A stretch of DNA of 64,000 bases from Streptomyces regalis (GCF_001509475.1 NZ_LLZG01000058.1:51367-115366), one strand, 5' to 3'; numbered from the stretch's first letter, positions 8,293 through 17,738 are shown. A program made the numbers and translations. Notes: a model not told the origin generated them from the sequence alone.

Positions 8293-9288
8293 CTAACCAG
8301 CGGAGCGTGCCGCCCTCGCTACGGAGATCTGGCGCGCGACCCGGGGGCCGAGCACGGACAGGACGAGCAGAACGCCGGTGACAACGATCTGCGACTGGGC
8401 GGAGACGTCCTGGAGGCTCATCACGTTCTGCAGCGCCCCCAGCAGGAACACCCCGGCGATGGCGCCGCCCAACGTGCCCTTGCCGCCGTCGAAGTCGATA
8501 CCGCCGAGCAACACGGCAGCCACGACGGAGAGTTCGAGCCCCGTGGCGTTGTCGTAGCGGGCGCTGGCGAAGTGCAGCGCCCAGAAGATCCCGGTGAGCG
8601 AGGCCATCAGGCCCGTCACGGTGAACAGGATCAGCTTCTGCCGCTTGACCCGGATACCGGCGAACCTCGCGGCCTCCTCGCTCGCGCCGGTCGCGAAGAC
8701 CGACCGCCCGAACGGGGTGGCGTGCAGGACGATCACGGCGATCGCGAGGAGCACCAGGAAGGGCAGGAAGGCGTACGGGATGAAGGTGTCGCCGATGCGT
8801 CCGGAAGCGAAGTCGAGGTACTGCGTGGGGAAGTCGGTCACCGCGTCGGAGCCGAGGATGATCTGTGCGATGCCGCGGTAGGCGGCGAGGGTGCCGATGG
8901 TGACGGCGAGCGACGGGAGCCCCAGCTTGGTCACCAGAAGGCCGTTGATCAGTCCGCAGACCACTCCGAGCAGCAGACAGATCGGAATGATCGTCTCGAT
9001 CGTCATGCCCTGGTTCCACAGGGCACCCATGACCGCACCCGACAGACCGGCCGTGGAGGCGACCGAGAGATCGATCTCGCCCGAGACGACCAGGAGCGTC
9101 ATCGGCAGGGCGATCAATGCGATCGGAAGGGTGTTTCCGATCAGGAACGACAGGTTGAGAGCGTTCCCGAAACCATCGACCGTTCCGAAGGACAGCAGGA
9201 GCACGACGATCAGAAGCGCACCGACGGCTGAATCCCACCTTTTCAAGGCGGACCAGCGGATCGCTCGGCTCAGCGAGAAGTCAGCCAT
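8293..9288 (-). CDS. rhaQ: Rhamnose ABC transporter permease
   Basis: 331 residues of the RbsC/BPD_transp_2 type with about ten hydrophobic segments. The conserved cytoplasmic loop region reads SGEIDLSVASTAGLSGAVMGAL (residues about 69-90), and GLPSLAVTIGTLAAYRGIAQI follows. C-terminal glycine-rich segments include LLGGIDFDGGKGTLGGAIAGVFLLG. It pairs with the next permease (rhaP) to form the membrane channel and overlaps its 3' end by 8 bases (9281-9288), so translation is probably coupled. Substrate assignment comes from the locus. RhaP and RhaQ labels could be exchanged. Confidence 0.88.
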   Translation of the reverse strand: MADFSLSRAIRWSALKRWDSAVGALLIVVLLLSFGTVDGFGNALNLSFLIGNTLPIALIALPMTLLVVSGEIDLSVASTAGLSGAVMGALWNQGMTIETIIPICLLLGVVCGLINGLLVTKLGLPSLAVTIGTLAAYRGIAQIILGSDAVTDFPTQYLDFASGRIGDTFIPYAFLPFLVLLAIAVIVLHATPFGRSVFATGASEEAARFAGIRVKRQKLILFTVTGLMASLTGIFWALHFASARYDNATGLELSVVAAVLLGGIDFDGGKGTLGGAIAGVFLLGALQNVMSLQDVSAQSQIVVTGVLLVLSVLGPRVARQISVARAARSAG

Positions 9289-10321
9289 GGCGGGCGTTCC
9301 TCTTCTTCAGGGCGGTGGCCACGCGCAGCGCGACGATCCGGTCGACCGCGATGGCGAGGATGAGCAGGATGCCGTTGATGGCGAGCACCCAGACGGAGCT
9401 GACGCCGAGCGCGGGCAGCACGCTGTTGATGGAGGTCAGCAGCAGCGCGCCGAGCGCCGCGCCGTAGACGCTGCCGGAGCCGCCGGTGAAGACCACACCG
9501 CCGACGACGACCGCGCTCACGACGGTGAGTTCGTAGCCGTTGCCCGTGCTGGAGTCGACGTTGCCGAACCGGGCCAGATACATGGCGCCCGCGAGTCCGG
9601 CGAGGGCTCCGCAGAAGGTGTACGCGGCGAGGATCCGCTTGCGCACCGGGATGCCGGCGAGGCGGGCGGCCTCCGGGTTGGAACCGAGCGCGTACAGCTC
9701 ACGTCCGCTGCCGAAGTGCTTGAGGTAGTACGCGGTCGCCACCAGAACGGCGACGGCGATCAGTGCCAGCCACGGCACGGCTGAGATACCACCGGAGCCG
9801 AAGTCGACGAAGCCGTCCGGGAGGTCGGACGCCGTGATCTGCCGGGAGCCGACCCAGATCGAGTCGATGCCGCGGATGATGTAGAGCGTGCCGAGGGTGA
9901 CGACGAGCGCGGGCACCTGGCCGAGGCTGACCAGCAGGCCGTTCAGCAGTCCGAAGCCGATGCCCGTCAGGATCGCCAGGAGCACGGCGACGACCGGGTT
10001 CCCGCCGCCCTGGAGATACGTACCGGCGGCGAAGGCGCTGATGCCGAGCGTGGAGCCGACCGACAGGTCGACGTTCCTCGTGATCACCACGAGGGACTGG
10101 CCGGTGGCGACCAGGACGAGGATCGTCGCGTTCAGGAGCAGGTCCTTGATGCCCTGCTCGGTGAGGAACTGGCTGTTGCCGAGCTGGGTGACGACGATCA
10201 TCACCACGAAGACGACCAGGATGGCCAGTTCGCGCATCTTGAAGACGCGGTCGACCAGGCGGGTGCCGCTGGACTTCGGTACGTCGGTGACAGGGGCCTC
10301 CTTGGGAGTGATCACCGTCAT
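9281..10321 (-). CDS. rhaP: Rhamnose ABC transporter permease
   Basis: 346 residues from the ATG at 10321, which overlaps the ATPase stop (ATGA). The open frame extends further upstream, but only through the ATPase gene. It is an RbsC-like permease with the signature [24 protein letters not shown] near residue 90, [23 protein letters not shown], and [24 protein letters not shown] near the C-terminus. It forms a heterodimeric channel with RhaQ. The overlap arrangement T-P-Q keeps the subunits at fixed ratios. Confidence 0.9.
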   Translation of the reverse strand: MTVITPKEAPVTDVPKSSGTRLVDRVFKMRELAILVVFVVMIVVTQLGNSQFLTEQGIKDLLLNATILVLVATGQSLVVITRNVDLSVGSTLGISAFAAGTYLQGGGNPVVAVLLAILTGIGFGLLNGLLVSLGQVPALVVTLGTLYIIRGIDSIWVGSRQITASDLPDGFVDFGSGGISAVPWLALIAVAVLVATAYYLKHFGSGRELYALGSNPEAARLAGIPVRKRILAAYTFCGALAGLAGAMYLARFGNVDSSTGNGYELTVVSAVVVGGVVFTGGSGSVYGAALGALLLTSINSVLPALGVSSVWVLAINGILLILAIAVDRIVALRVATALKKRNARHG

Positions 10322-11835
10322 GCGGCGGCCCTCCCGGTTGCTGCGGCCATCACGGTTTCCTCGGTGGCGTCGGAGCGCGGGATCTCGGCGGTCAGTCGGC
10401 CCTCGTGCATCACGAGCACGCGGTCGGCCATGCCGAGGATCTCGGGCAGGTCGGAGGAGATCATCAGGACGGCCACGCCGTCGGCGGCGAGCTCGCTCAG
10501 CAGCCGGTGCACCTCGGCCTTGGTGCCGACGTCGATGCCGCGGGTGGGCTCGTCGACGATCAGCACCTTGGGGCCGGTGGCGAGCCATTTGGCGAGGACG
10601 ACCTTCTGCTGGTTGCCGCCGGACAGGGTGTTCACCGTGTCGGCGATCCGCGCGTACTTGACCTGGAGCTTGACGGCCCAGTCGAGGGACCGGCTGCGCT
10701 CGGCGCCGCGGTCCATGAGGCCGGCCTTGACGGTCGTACGCAGTCCGGTGAGGCCGATGTTGCGCTCGATGGACATGTCCATCACCAGGCCCTGGGCGCG
10801 CCGGTCCTCAGGGACGAGGGCGAGGCCGGAGGCCATGGCGGTGGACGGGGCGCCGTTGATCAGGGCCTTGCCGTCGACGGAGACCTCGCCCGCGTCCCAG
10901 CGGTCGATGCCGAACACGGCCCGCGCGACTTCGGTACGCCCCGCGCCGACGAGCCCCGCGAGGCCGACGATCTCACCGCGTCGTACATCGAAGGAGACGT
11001 CGGTGAAGACGCCCTCGCGGGTCAGCCGGCGCACGCTCAGGGCGACTTCGCCCGGCTGCACGTCCTGCTTGGGGTACAGCTCGTCGAGGTCGCGGCCGAC
11101 CATCCGGCGGACGAGGTCGTCCTCGGTCATGCCGTCCAGCGGCTCGCTGGCGATCCAGGCACCGTCGCGCAGGGTGGTCACCTGCCGGCAGATCTGGAAG
11201 ATCTCCTCCAGCCGGTGGGAGATGAACAGGACGGCGGCGCCCTGTTCGCGCAGGGTGCGGACAACGCCGAAGAGGCGGGCTACCTCGCTGCCGGTGAGGG
11301 CGGCGGTCGGCTCGTCCATGATCAGGACGCGGGCGTCGAAGGAGAGCGCCTTGGCGATCTCGACGATCTGCTGGTCGGCGATGGACAGGCCGCGCGCGGG
11401 GCGGTCGGGGTCGAGTTCGACGCCGAGGCGCTGCATCAGGGCGAGAGTCGCCTCGTGGGTGGCCTTGTGGTCGATCCGGCCGAGCGCGCGCCGCGGCTGG
11501 CGGCCCATGAAGATGTTCTCGGCGATCGACAGGTCGGGGAAGAGAGTCGGCTCCTGGTAGATCACGGCGATGCCGGCGTCGCGGGCGTCACCGGGGCCGT
11601 GGAAGACGACGGGCGCACCGTCGAGCAGCACCTGGCCCGCGTCGGGACGGTGCACGCCGGCGAGCGTCTTGATGAGGGTCGACTTGCCCGCGCCGTTCTC
11701 GCCGGCGAGAGCGTGTACCTCCCCGGGAAACAGCTCCAGGGAGACGTCCCGCAGGGCGCGGACCGCGCCGAAGGACTTGGAGATGTCCTTGAGCGCCAGA
11801 ACCGGGGCCGGACCCGTTTTGGACGGGTGGGTCAT
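10318..11835 (-). CDS. rhaT: Rhamnose ABC transporter ATP-binding protein (double ABC domain)
   Basis: 505 residues from ATG 11835, chosen because GAGGAG lies 7-12 bases upstream. Two fused ABC domains of the RbsA/AraG type are visible. Domain 1 has Walker [10 protein letters not shown] (about 51-59) and Walker B region [11 protein letters not shown]. Domain 2 (from about 265) has the degenerate Walker A region GLVGAGRTE, the signature LSGGNQQKV and Walker [15 protein letters not shown]. It powers import through RhaPQ. It is the first gene of the leftward transcript, 71 bases from the predicted -10 element. Confidence 0.92.
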   Translation of the reverse strand: MTHPSKTGPAPVLALKDISKSFGAVRALRDVSLELFPGEVHALAGENGAGKSTLIKTLAGVHRPDAGQVLLDGAPVVFHGPGDARDAGIAVIYQEPTLFPDLSIAENIFMGRQPRRALGRIDHKATHEATLALMQRLGVELDPDRPARGLSIADQQIVEIAKALSFDARVLIMDEPTAALTGSEVARLFGVVRTLREQGAAVLFISHRLEEIFQICRQVTTLRDGAWIASEPLDGMTEDDLVRRMVGRDLDELYPKQDVQPGEVALSVRRLTREGVFTDVSFDVRRGEIVGLAGLVGAGRTEVARAVFGIDRWDAGEVSVDGKALINGAPSTAMASGLALVPEDRRAQGLVMDMSIERNIGLTGLRTTVKAGLMDRGAERSRSLDWAVKLQVKYARIADTVNTLSGGNQQKVVLAKWLATGPKVLIVDEPTRGIDVGTKAEVHRLLSELAADGVAVLMISSDLPEILGMADRVLVMHEGRLTAEIPRSDATEETVMAAATGRAAA

Positions 11836-11879
11836 GGGGGCTCCTCGACGACGCCGGCGGGACGGCCCTCTCGGCGTCG

Positions 11880-11891
11880 TGAAAGGTTTCA
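11880..11891. promoter_or_regulatory. LacI-type operator in the rhaT leader
   Basis: TGAAAGGTTTCA has perfect 5-bp arms (TGAAA/TTTCA) around GG, a LacI-family half-site pattern. It lies 15-26 bases downstream of the predicted rhaT -10 element, where bound repressor would block transcription start or early elongation. The related site at 12046-12057 serves the opposite gene. Confidence 0.6.
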
Positions 11892-11905
11892 ACTTGGTTG
11901 CCGGG

Positions 11906-11935
11906 ACGTTAGGCACGGAGCGCATGTCACGTCAA
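11906..11935 (-). promoter_or_regulatory. Predicted promoter of the rhaTPQS-rhaM operon
   Basis: Read leftward: -35 TTGACG (11935-11930), an 18-base spacer, -10 TAACGT (11911-11906). This is a good match to the housekeeping (HrdB) consensus. Start-site mapping is not available from sequence. Confidence 0.5.
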
Positions 11936-11945
11936 TGGGTCCGTG

Positions 11946-11960
11946 TCGAAAAAGTTTCGA
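11946..11960. promoter_or_regulatory. Inverted repeat upstream of the rhaT -35 box
   Basis: TCGAAA-AAG-TTTCGA is a perfect 6-bp inverted repeat with a 3-base spacer. It lies 11 bases upstream of the rhaT -35 box, in the middle of the divergent region. It resembles the two TGAAA/TTTCA sites and may be an auxiliary site for the same LacI protein, or an activator site. Confidence 0.45.
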
Positions 11961-12009
11961 TGAATCAAGGTCACGGGCAAGTCACAAGAAACAGCCTTGG
12001 CCCCGGGGG

Positions 12010-12038
12010 TTGACACCCCTTCGGGCGGCTCATACGTT
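12010..12038 (+). promoter_or_regulatory. Predicted promoter of rhaI-rhaEW-rhaB
   Basis: -35 TTGACA (12010-12015), 17-base spacer, -10 TACGTT (12033-12038). The -35 is a perfect consensus match. Transcription would begin near 12045, directly at the operator at 12046-12057. Confidence 0.6.
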
Positions 12039-12045
12039 CCCCTCT

Positions 12046-12057
12046 TGAATCGTTTCA
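12046..12057. promoter_or_regulatory. LacI-type operator at the rhaI transcription start
   Basis: TGAATCGTTTCA is palindromic apart from A/T swaps in the arms (TGAAwCGwTTCA), the classic LacI-family form with a central CG. It starts 8 bases after the rhaI -10 box, so repressor would sit on the transcription start. The nearby lacI gene (4164-5189) is the likely partner. Confidence 0.65.
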
Positions 12058-12117
12058 TAGCGAAGCTGTTCAGATGTCTACCGTCCGACTTCCGTCCCGA
12101 CGTCACAGGAGCCCTCA

Positions 12118-13278
12118 GTGACCGAGCTCGCCGCGGTGAAGGCCGCACTCAAGACCCAGGCAGTCGAAACGCCGTCGTGGGCGTACGGGAACTCGGGGAC
12201 GCGGTTCAAGGTGTTCGCCCAGCAGGGCGTTCCGCGTACGCCGCGAGAGAAGTTGGATGACGCGGCTCAGGTGCACGCGTTCACAGGTGTCGCGCCGACC
12301 GTTGCCCTGCACATTCCGTGGGACAAGGTCGACGACTACGCGGCGCTGGCGAAGCACGCCGAAGAGCGTGGCGTGAAGCTGGGCGCGATCAACTCCAACA
12401 CCTTCCAGGACGACGACTACAAGCTGGGCAGCATCTGCCATCCCGACGCGGTGGTACGGCGCAAGGCCGTGGACCATCTGCTGGAGTGCGTCGACATCAT
12501 GGACGCGACGGGGTCGCAGGATCTGAAGCTGTGGTTCGCGGACGGGACCAATTACCCCGGGCAGGACGACATCCGGGCGCGGCAGGACCGGCTGGCCGAG
12601 GGCCTCTCCGAGGTGTACGGGCGGCTGGGCGAGGGGCAGCGGATGCTGCTGGAGTACAAGTTCTTCGAGCCGGCGTTCTACACGACGGATGTGCCGGACT
12701 GGGGGACCGCGTATGCGCACTGCCTGAAGCTCGGGGAGAAGGCGCAGGTCGTGGTCGACACCGGGCACCACGCGCCGGGGACCAACATCGAGTTCATCGT
12801 CGCGACGCTGCTGCGGGAGGGGAAGCTCGGGGGGTTCGACTTCAACTCTCGGTTCTATGCGGATGACGACCTGATGGTGGGGGCCGCGGATCCGTTCCAG
12901 CTGTTCCGGATCATGTACGAGGTCGTGCGCGGGGGTGGGTTCTCCCCTGAGGTCGCGTTCATGCTCGACCAGTGCCACAACATCGAGGCGAAGATCCCGG
13001 CGATCATCCGGTCCGTGATGAATGTGCAGGAGGCGACGGCGAAGGCGTTGCTGGTTGACCGCGTCGCTTTGGCCGATGCACAGGCTGCCGGTGACGTGCT
13101 CGGGGCGAATGCCGTGGTGATGGACGCGTACAACACGGATGTGCGGCCGTTGCTGGCCGAGGTGCGGGAAGAGATGGGGCTTGATGCCGACCCGATCGCT
13201 GCGTATGCCCGGTCCGGGTGGGCCGAGAAAATCGTGGCTGAGCGGGTTGGTGGCGAGCAGGCCGGGTGGGGGGCGTAA
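12118..13278 (+). CDS. rhaI: L-rhamnose isomerase (RhaI type)
   Basis: 386 residues of the xylose-isomerase-like TIM-barrel type found in Pseudomonas stutzeri and actinomycetes, unrelated in detail to enteric RhaA. Metal and substrate regions include [16 protein letters not shown] (about 137-152), [33 protein letters not shown] and [18 protein letters not shown]. It converts L-rhamnose to L-rhamnulose in the cytoplasm with divalent metal. The start is GTG 12118 with AGGAG 8 bases upstream. It is the first gene of the rightward arm; a 114-base gap with a repeat element separates it from rhaEW. Confidence 0.93.
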   Translation: MTELAAVKAALKTQAVETPSWAYGNSGTRFKVFAQQGVPRTPREKLDDAAQVHAFTGVAPTVALHIPWDKVDDYAALAKHAEERGVKLGAINSNTFQDDDYKLGSICHPDAVVRRKAVDHLLECVDIMDATGSQDLKLWFADGTNYPGQDDIRARQDRLAEGLSEVYGRLGEGQRMLLEYKFFEPAFYTTDVPDWGTAYAHCLKLGEKAQVVVDTGHHAPGTNIEFIVATLLREGKLGGFDFNSRFYADDDLMVGAADPFQLFRIMYEVVRGGGFSPEVAFMLDQCHNIEAKIPAIIRSVMNVQEATAKALLVDRVALADAQAAGDVLGANAVVMDAYNTDVRPLLAEVREEMGLDADPIAAYARSGWAEKIVAERVGGEQAGWGA

Positions 13279-13295
13279 GCGTCTGCCGAGTTCCG

Positions 13296-13351
13296 TTGTC
13301 TGCGGGGTGCGGGCCGTGTGTGGCTGGTCGCGCAGTTCCCCGCGCCCCTAA
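13296..13351. repeat. Streptomyces-type short intergenic repeat, copy 2 (short form)
   Basis: GGCTGGTCGCGC (13322-13333) and CCCCGCGCCCCTAA (13338-13351) are exact reverse complements of the two blocks at 8254-8265 and 8211-8224, joined here by only four bases. It fills most of the rhaI-rhaEW gap and may set relative expression in that operon. Confidence 0.7.
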
Positions 13352-13392
13352 AGGGCATGTCCGCTCCCTTTCTCAGATAGGACTGAAAGATC

Positions 13393-15432
13393 ATGGCTCC
13401 CCATCCCGAGGCCGCCGCCCTTCTCGCTCGCTCCCACCGGCTCGGCTCCGACCCCCGCAACACGAACTACGCCGGTGGCAATGCGTCCGCCAAGGGCACC
13501 GACACCGACCCCGTCACCGGCGGTGACATCGAGCTGATGTGGGTCAAGGGATCCGGGGGCGACCTCGGGACACTCACCGAAGCCGGGCTCGCCGTGCTGC
13601 GGCTGGACCGTATGCGGGCGCTCGTAGACGTCTACCCCGGCGTCGAGCGTGAGGACGAGATGGTCGCAGCCTTTGATTACTGCCTGCATGGGAAGGGCGG
13701 GGCGGCTCCCTCCATCGACACCGCCATGCACGGGCTCGTCGAGGCCGCGCACGTCGATCATCTGCACCCCGACTCCGGTATCGCGCTCGCCTGTGCGGCC
13801 GACGGCGAGAAGCTGACCGCCGAGTGTTTCGGTGACCGCGTGGTGTGGGTGCCGTGGCGGCGGCCCGGGTTCCAGCTCGGGCTCGACATCGCCGCGGTCA
13901 AGGAGGCCAACCCGCAGGCCATCGGGTGCATCCTCGGCGGGCACGGCATCACCGCCTGGGGCGACACCTCCGAGGAGTGCGAGCGGAACTCGCTGCACAT
14001 CATCCGCACCGCCGAGGCGTTTCTCGCCGAGCGCGGGAAGCCGGAGCCCTTCGGGCCGGTGATCGAGGGGTACGCGGCGCTCGGCGCCGTCGAGCGGCGG
14101 GAGCGGGCCGCGGTGCTGGCGCCGGTCATCCGCAGCATCGCTTCCCAGGACCGGCCGCAGGTCGGTCACTTCACCGACTCCGAGGTCGTCCTCGACTTCC
14201 TCGCGAGCGCCGAGCACCCGCGTCTCGCGGCCCTGGGCACCTCGTGCCCGGACCACTTCCTGCGGACCAAGGTCCGGCCCCTCGTCCTCGACCTGCCGCC
14301 CACCGCTCCTCTCGACGAGGCCGTCGCCCGGCTGGGGGAGCTGCACGCCGAGTACCGCGAGGAGTACGCCGCCTACTACGAGCGGCACGCCCTGCCCGAC
14401 TCCCCCGCCATGCGTGGCGCCGACCCGGCGATCGTGCTGATCCCCGGGGTCGGCATGTTCAGCTTCGGCAAGGACAAGCAGACCGCCCGGGTGGCCGGCG
14501 AGTTCTATGTCAACGCCATCAATGTGATGCGGGGGGCGGAGGCTGTCTCCACCTACGCGCCCATCGAGGAGTCCGAGAAGTTCCGTATCGAGTACTGGGC
14601 GCTGGAGGAGGCCAAGCTTCAGCGGATGCCGAAGCCCAAGCCGCTCGCGACGCGGGTCGCGCTGGTGACCGGTGCCGGCAGTGGCATCGGGAAGGCCATC
14701 GCGCAGCGGCTCGTCGCCGAGGGCGCCTGTGTGGTCGTCGCCGATCTCAACGCCGAGAACGCCCAGGCCGTCGCCGCGGAGCTCGGCGGGTCCGACAAGG
14801 CCGTCGCGGTGACGGTCGACGTCACGTCCGAGGAGCAGATCGCCGAGGCCTTCAAGGCGGCCGTGCTGGCCTTCGGCGGGGTCGACCTGGTGGTCAACAA
14901 CGCCGGTATCTCCATCTCCAAGCCGCTGCTGGAGACCTCGGCCAAGGACTGGGACCTCCAGCACGACATCATGGCGCGCGGTTCCTTCCTCGTGTCGAGG
15001 GAGGCGGCCCGCGTGATGATCGCTCAGCAGCTGGGCGGTGACGTCGTCTACATCGCCTCGAAGAACGCCGTCTTCGCCGGGCCCAACAACATCGCCTACT
15101 CCGCCACCAAGGCCGACCAGGCGCATCAGGTACGGCTGCTCGCCGCCGAGTTGGGTGAGCACGGCATCCGCGTCAACGGGATCAACCCGGACGGCGTCGT
15201 GCGTGGGTCCGGGATCTTCGCCGGTGGCTGGGGAGCCAAGCGGGCCGCCGTGTACGGGGTCGAGGAGGAGAAGCTGGGCGAGTTCTACGCCCAGCGAACC
15301 ATCCTCAAGCGCGAGGTGCTACCCGACCATGTCGCGAACGCCGTCTTCGCCCTCACCGGCGGTGACCTGACCCACACCACGGGACTGCACATCCCGGTCG
15401 ACGCCGGCGTCGCGGCCGCCTTCCTGCGGTGA
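13393..15432 (+). CDS. rhaEW: Bifunctional L-rhamnulose-1-phosphate aldolase / L-lactaldehyde dehydrogenase
   Basis: 679 residues, a two-domain fusion. Residues 1-405 form a class II aldolase/adducin-like domain (NTNYAGGNASAKG at the N-terminus, HVDHLHPDSGIALA, GHGITAWGDTSEECERNSLHI). From about residue 416 a short-chain dehydrogenase follows (ALVTGAGSGIGKAIAQRL, VVNNAGIS, and catalytic YSATK with Tyr near 569). The aldolase splits rhamnulose-1-phosphate into DHAP and L-lactaldehyde, and the dehydrogenase half oxidises the lactaldehyde to L-lactate. This fusion (RhaEW) is known from Bacillus, Chloroflexus and actinomycetes. The downstream lutABC genes support lactate as product. ATG 13393. 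Confidence 0.92.
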   Translation: MAPHPEAAALLARSHRLGSDPRNTNYAGGNASAKGTDTDPVTGGDIELMWVKGSGGDLGTLTEAGLAVLRLDRMRALVDVYPGVEREDEMVAAFDYCLHGKGGAAPSIDTAMHGLVEAAHVDHLHPDSGIALACAADGEKLTAECFGDRVVWVPWRRPGFQLGLDIAAVKEANPQAIGCILGGHGITAWGDTSEECERNSLHIIRTAEAFLAERGKPEPFGPVIEGYAALGAVERRERAAVLAPVIRSIASQDRPQVGHFTDSEVVLDFLASAEHPRLAALGTSCPDHFLRTKVRPLVLDLPPTAPLDEAVARLGELHAEYREEYAAYYERHALPDSPAMRGADPAIVLIPGVGMFSFGKDKQTARVAGEFYVNAINVMRGAEAVSTYAPIEESEKFRIEYWALEEAKLQRMPKPKPLATRVALVTGAGSGIGKAIAQRLVAEGACVVVADLNAENAQAVAAELGGSDKAVAVTVDVTSEEQIAEAFKAAVLAFGGVDLVVNNAGISISKPLLETSAKDWDLQHDIMARGSFLVSREAARVMIAQQLGGDVVYIASKNAVFAGPNNIAYSATKADQAHQVRLLAAELGEHGIRVNGINPDGVVRGSGIFAGGWGAKRAAVYGVEEEKLGEFYAQRTILKREVLPDHVANAVFALTGGDLTHTTGLHIPVDAGVAAAFLR

Positions 15433-16877
15433 GCGCGGCCGTGAAGTCGTACGCCGCGGTCGACCTCGGCGCGTCCAGCGGGCGTGTCATGGTCGGCCGC
15501 GTCGGCCCCGACGGCCTGGAGCTGACCGAGGCGCACCGATTCCCGAACCGGCCCGTGCGGGTGCCCGAGGGGCTGCGCTGGGATGTGCTCGGGTTGTACG
15601 CGGGGGTACTGGAGGGGCTCAGGGCGGCCGGGCAGGTCGACTCCGTCGGCATCGACAGCTGGGCCGTGGACTACGGGCTGCTGGACGCCGACGGGGCGCT
15701 GCTCGGCAATCCCGTGCACTACCGGGACCCCCGGACGGAAGGCGTCGCGGAGAAGGTCTGGGCGACCGTCCCGGCGGAGGAGCTGTACGCCGCCACCGGG
15801 TTGCAGTACGCGCCCTTCAACACCCTGTACCAGCTGGCCGCCGCCCGGTCCTCGGCTCAACTTCCCTACGCCAAGCGGCTGTTGCTCATCCCCGACCTGC
15901 TGACGTACTGGCTCACCGGCGAGCAGGGCACGGAGCTCACCAATGCCTCCACCACCCAGCTGATCGATCCCCGGACGCGCGACTGGTCGCACGACATCGC
16001 CTCCCGGCTCGGCATCGACCTGGGCCTCTTCGCACCGCTGCGGCAACCCGGCGATCCCGCGGGGCTGCTGCGCGGCGAGGTGCTGGAGGAGACCGGGCTG
16101 AGCGGTCCGGTGCCGGTGACGGCGGTCGGGTCGCACGACACCGCGTCCGCCGTGGCCGCGGTCCCGGCCGGGGGCGAGCGGTTCGCGTACATCTGCACCG
16201 GCACCTGGTCGCTGGCGGGCCTGGAGCTGGGCGCCCCCGTGCTGACCGAGGAGAGCCGGGCCGCCAACTTCACCAACGAGCTGGGGCTGGACGGTACGGT
16301 CCGGTATCTGCGGAACATCATGGGGCTGTGGCTGCTGCAGGAGTGCGTACGGGCCTGGGGCGTCCCGGATCTGGGTGCCCTGCTGCTCGACGCGTCCAAG
16401 GTGCCGGCGCTGCGGTCGGTCGTGGACGCGGGGGACGCGGCGTTCCTGGCGCCGGGGCGGATGCCGGAGCGGATCGCCGAGGCGTGCCGTGCCTCGGGGC
16501 AGCCGGTGCCCGAGTCGCCCGCCGAGATCACGCGCTGCATCCTCGACTCGCTCGCCCTCGCCCACCGCAGGGCGATCGCCGAGGCACAGCGGCTGGCCGA
16601 CCATCCGGTCGACGTCGTGCACGTCGTCGGGGGCGGCACGCGCAACGCTCTGCTGTGCCAGCTGACCGCCGACGCCTGCGGGCTGCCGGTGGTGGCCGGC
16701 CCGACCGAGGCCGCCGCCCTCGGGAACGTGCTGGTCCAGGCCCGATCGCACGGGCTGGTGGAAGACCTGGCGGACGGGCGGCGACTGCTCACCCGTACGC
16801 AGCCGTTGACGCGGTACGAGCCGCGGGGGGACGCGGCACGCTGGGACGAGGCGGAGGCCCGGCTCACCCGACGGTGA
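15429..16877 (+). CDS. rhaB: Rhamnulokinase
   Basis: 482 residues of the FGGY carbohydrate kinase family: AAVDLGASSGRVMVG at the N-terminus (phosphate 1), GIDSWAVDYGLLD, PVTAVGSHDTASAV (about 232-245), IMGLWLLQECVRAWG, and VVHVVGGGTRNALLCQLTADACGLPV near 395-420 (adenosine region). It phosphorylates L-rhamnulose with ATP in the cytoplasm. The GTG start overlaps the rhaEW stop (GTGA), so the two are translationally coupled. Its own stop lies inside a 17-bp tandem repeat. Confidence 0.93.
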   Translation: MSAAVKSYAAVDLGASSGRVMVGRVGPDGLELTEAHRFPNRPVRVPEGLRWDVLGLYAGVLEGLRAAGQVDSVGIDSWAVDYGLLDADGALLGNPVHYRDPRTEGVAEKVWATVPAEELYAATGLQYAPFNTLYQLAAARSSAQLPYAKRLLLIPDLLTYWLTGEQGTELTNASTTQLIDPRTRDWSHDIASRLGIDLGLFAPLRQPGDPAGLLRGEVLEETGLSGPVPVTAVGSHDTASAVAAVPAGGERFAYICTGTWSLAGLELGAPVLTEESRAANFTNELGLDGTVRYLRNIMGLWLLQECVRAWGVPDLGALLLDASKVPALRSVVDAGDAAFLAPGRMPERIAEACRASGQPVPESPAEITRCILDSLALAHRRAIAEAQRLADHPVDVVHVVGGGTRNALLCQLTADACGLPVVAGPTEAAALGNVLVQARSHGLVEDLADGRRLLTRTQPLTRYEPRGDAARWDEAEARLTRR

Positions 16878-16913
16878 ATCTCACCCGACGGTCAATCTCA
16901 CCTCACGGTGAGC
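16863..16913. repeat. Three tandem 17-bp repeats across the rhaB stop codon
   Basis: CTCACCCGACGGTGAAT (16863-16879) is followed directly by CTCACCCGACGGTCAAT (16880-16896) and the weaker CTCACCTCACGGTGAGC (16897-16913). The first unit includes the TGA of rhaB. The array lies 70-120 bases upstream of lutA, so it may be a slippage product or a set of phased regulator sites. A palindrome TGATCGATCA (16961-16970) follows closer to lutA. Confidence 0.75.
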
Positions 16914-16982
16914 GGGGTCTCCCCCGGGCCGCGCGCCCGCATTACGCTGCACTCATCCGATGATCGATCACAAGGAGCCGCG

Positions 16983-17738
16983 ATGCGTGTCGCCCTGTTC
17001 CTGACCTGTGTCAACGACACGCTCTATCCGGACACCGGGCGCGCCGTGGTGAAACTGCTGACCAGGCTGGGCGTCGAGGTCGACTTTCCGATGGGCCAGA
17101 CCTGTTGCGGGCAGGCGCACTACAACACCGGTTACCGGCATGAGGCCGAGCCGCTGGCCCGGCATTTCTCCGATGTCTTCGGGGAGTACGAGGCGATCGT
17201 CACCCCGTCCGGCTCGTGCGGGGCGATGGTGCGGGAGCTCTATCCGCGGATGGGTGAGCGGGCGCGGGCCGAGGGGCGCGGCGACACGCTCGCGGCGACG
17301 CTGGCGCCGGTGGTGCCGAAGACGTACGAGCTGACGGAGTTCCTGGTGGATGTGCTGGGGGTGACGGACGTGGGGGCCTACTACCCGCACAAGGTCACCT
17401 ATCACCCGACCTGCCACGGGCTGCGCGGGCTGGGGCTCGGCGACCGGCCCCGGCGGCTGCTCCAGGCCGTCAAGGGGCTGGAGTTGGCCGAGTTGCCGGG
17501 CGCCGACGAATGCTGCGGTTTCGGCGGCACCTTCGCGCTGAAGAACTCCGATGTCTCGGCGGCGATGGGTGCGGACAAGGTACGCAACGCCGAGTCGACC
17601 GGCGCCGAGGTGCTGTGCGCGGCCGACAACTCCTGTCTGATGCACATCGGGGGGACCATGACCCGGCTGCGGACCGGCATGCGGTCCGTGCACATCGCGG
17701 AGATCCTGGCGAGCACGGAGGAGGAACCGACCGTATGA
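16983..17738 (+). CDS. lutA: L-lactate oxidation Fe-S protein LutA
   Basis: 251 residues. It carries two CCG-type cysteine-rich domains: MGQTCCGQAHYN (about 36-47) with SGSCGAM, then HPTCHGLRG and the second cluster ADECCGFGGTFALKN (about 174-188), as in GlpC/HdrB-like subunits. With LutB and LutC it oxidises L-lactate to pyruvate in the cytoplasm. The ATG at 16983 has AAGGAG 8 bases upstream; a longer in-frame opening at 16908 lacks homology. The stop overlaps the lutB start (ATGA). Lying next to rhamnose genes, it probably consumes lactate made by RhaEW. Confidence 0.92.
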   Translation: MRVALFLTCVNDTLYPDTGRAVVKLLTRLGVEVDFPMGQTCCGQAHYNTGYRHEAEPLARHFSDVFGEYEAIVTPSGSCGAMVRELYPRMGERARAEGRGDTLAATLAPVVPKTYELTEFLVDVLGVTDVGAYYPHKVTYHPTCHGLRGLGLGDRPRRLLQAVKGLELAELPGADECCGFGGTFALKNSDVSAAMGADKVRNAESTGAEVLCAADNSCLMHIGGTMTRLRTGMRSVHIAEILASTEEEPTV

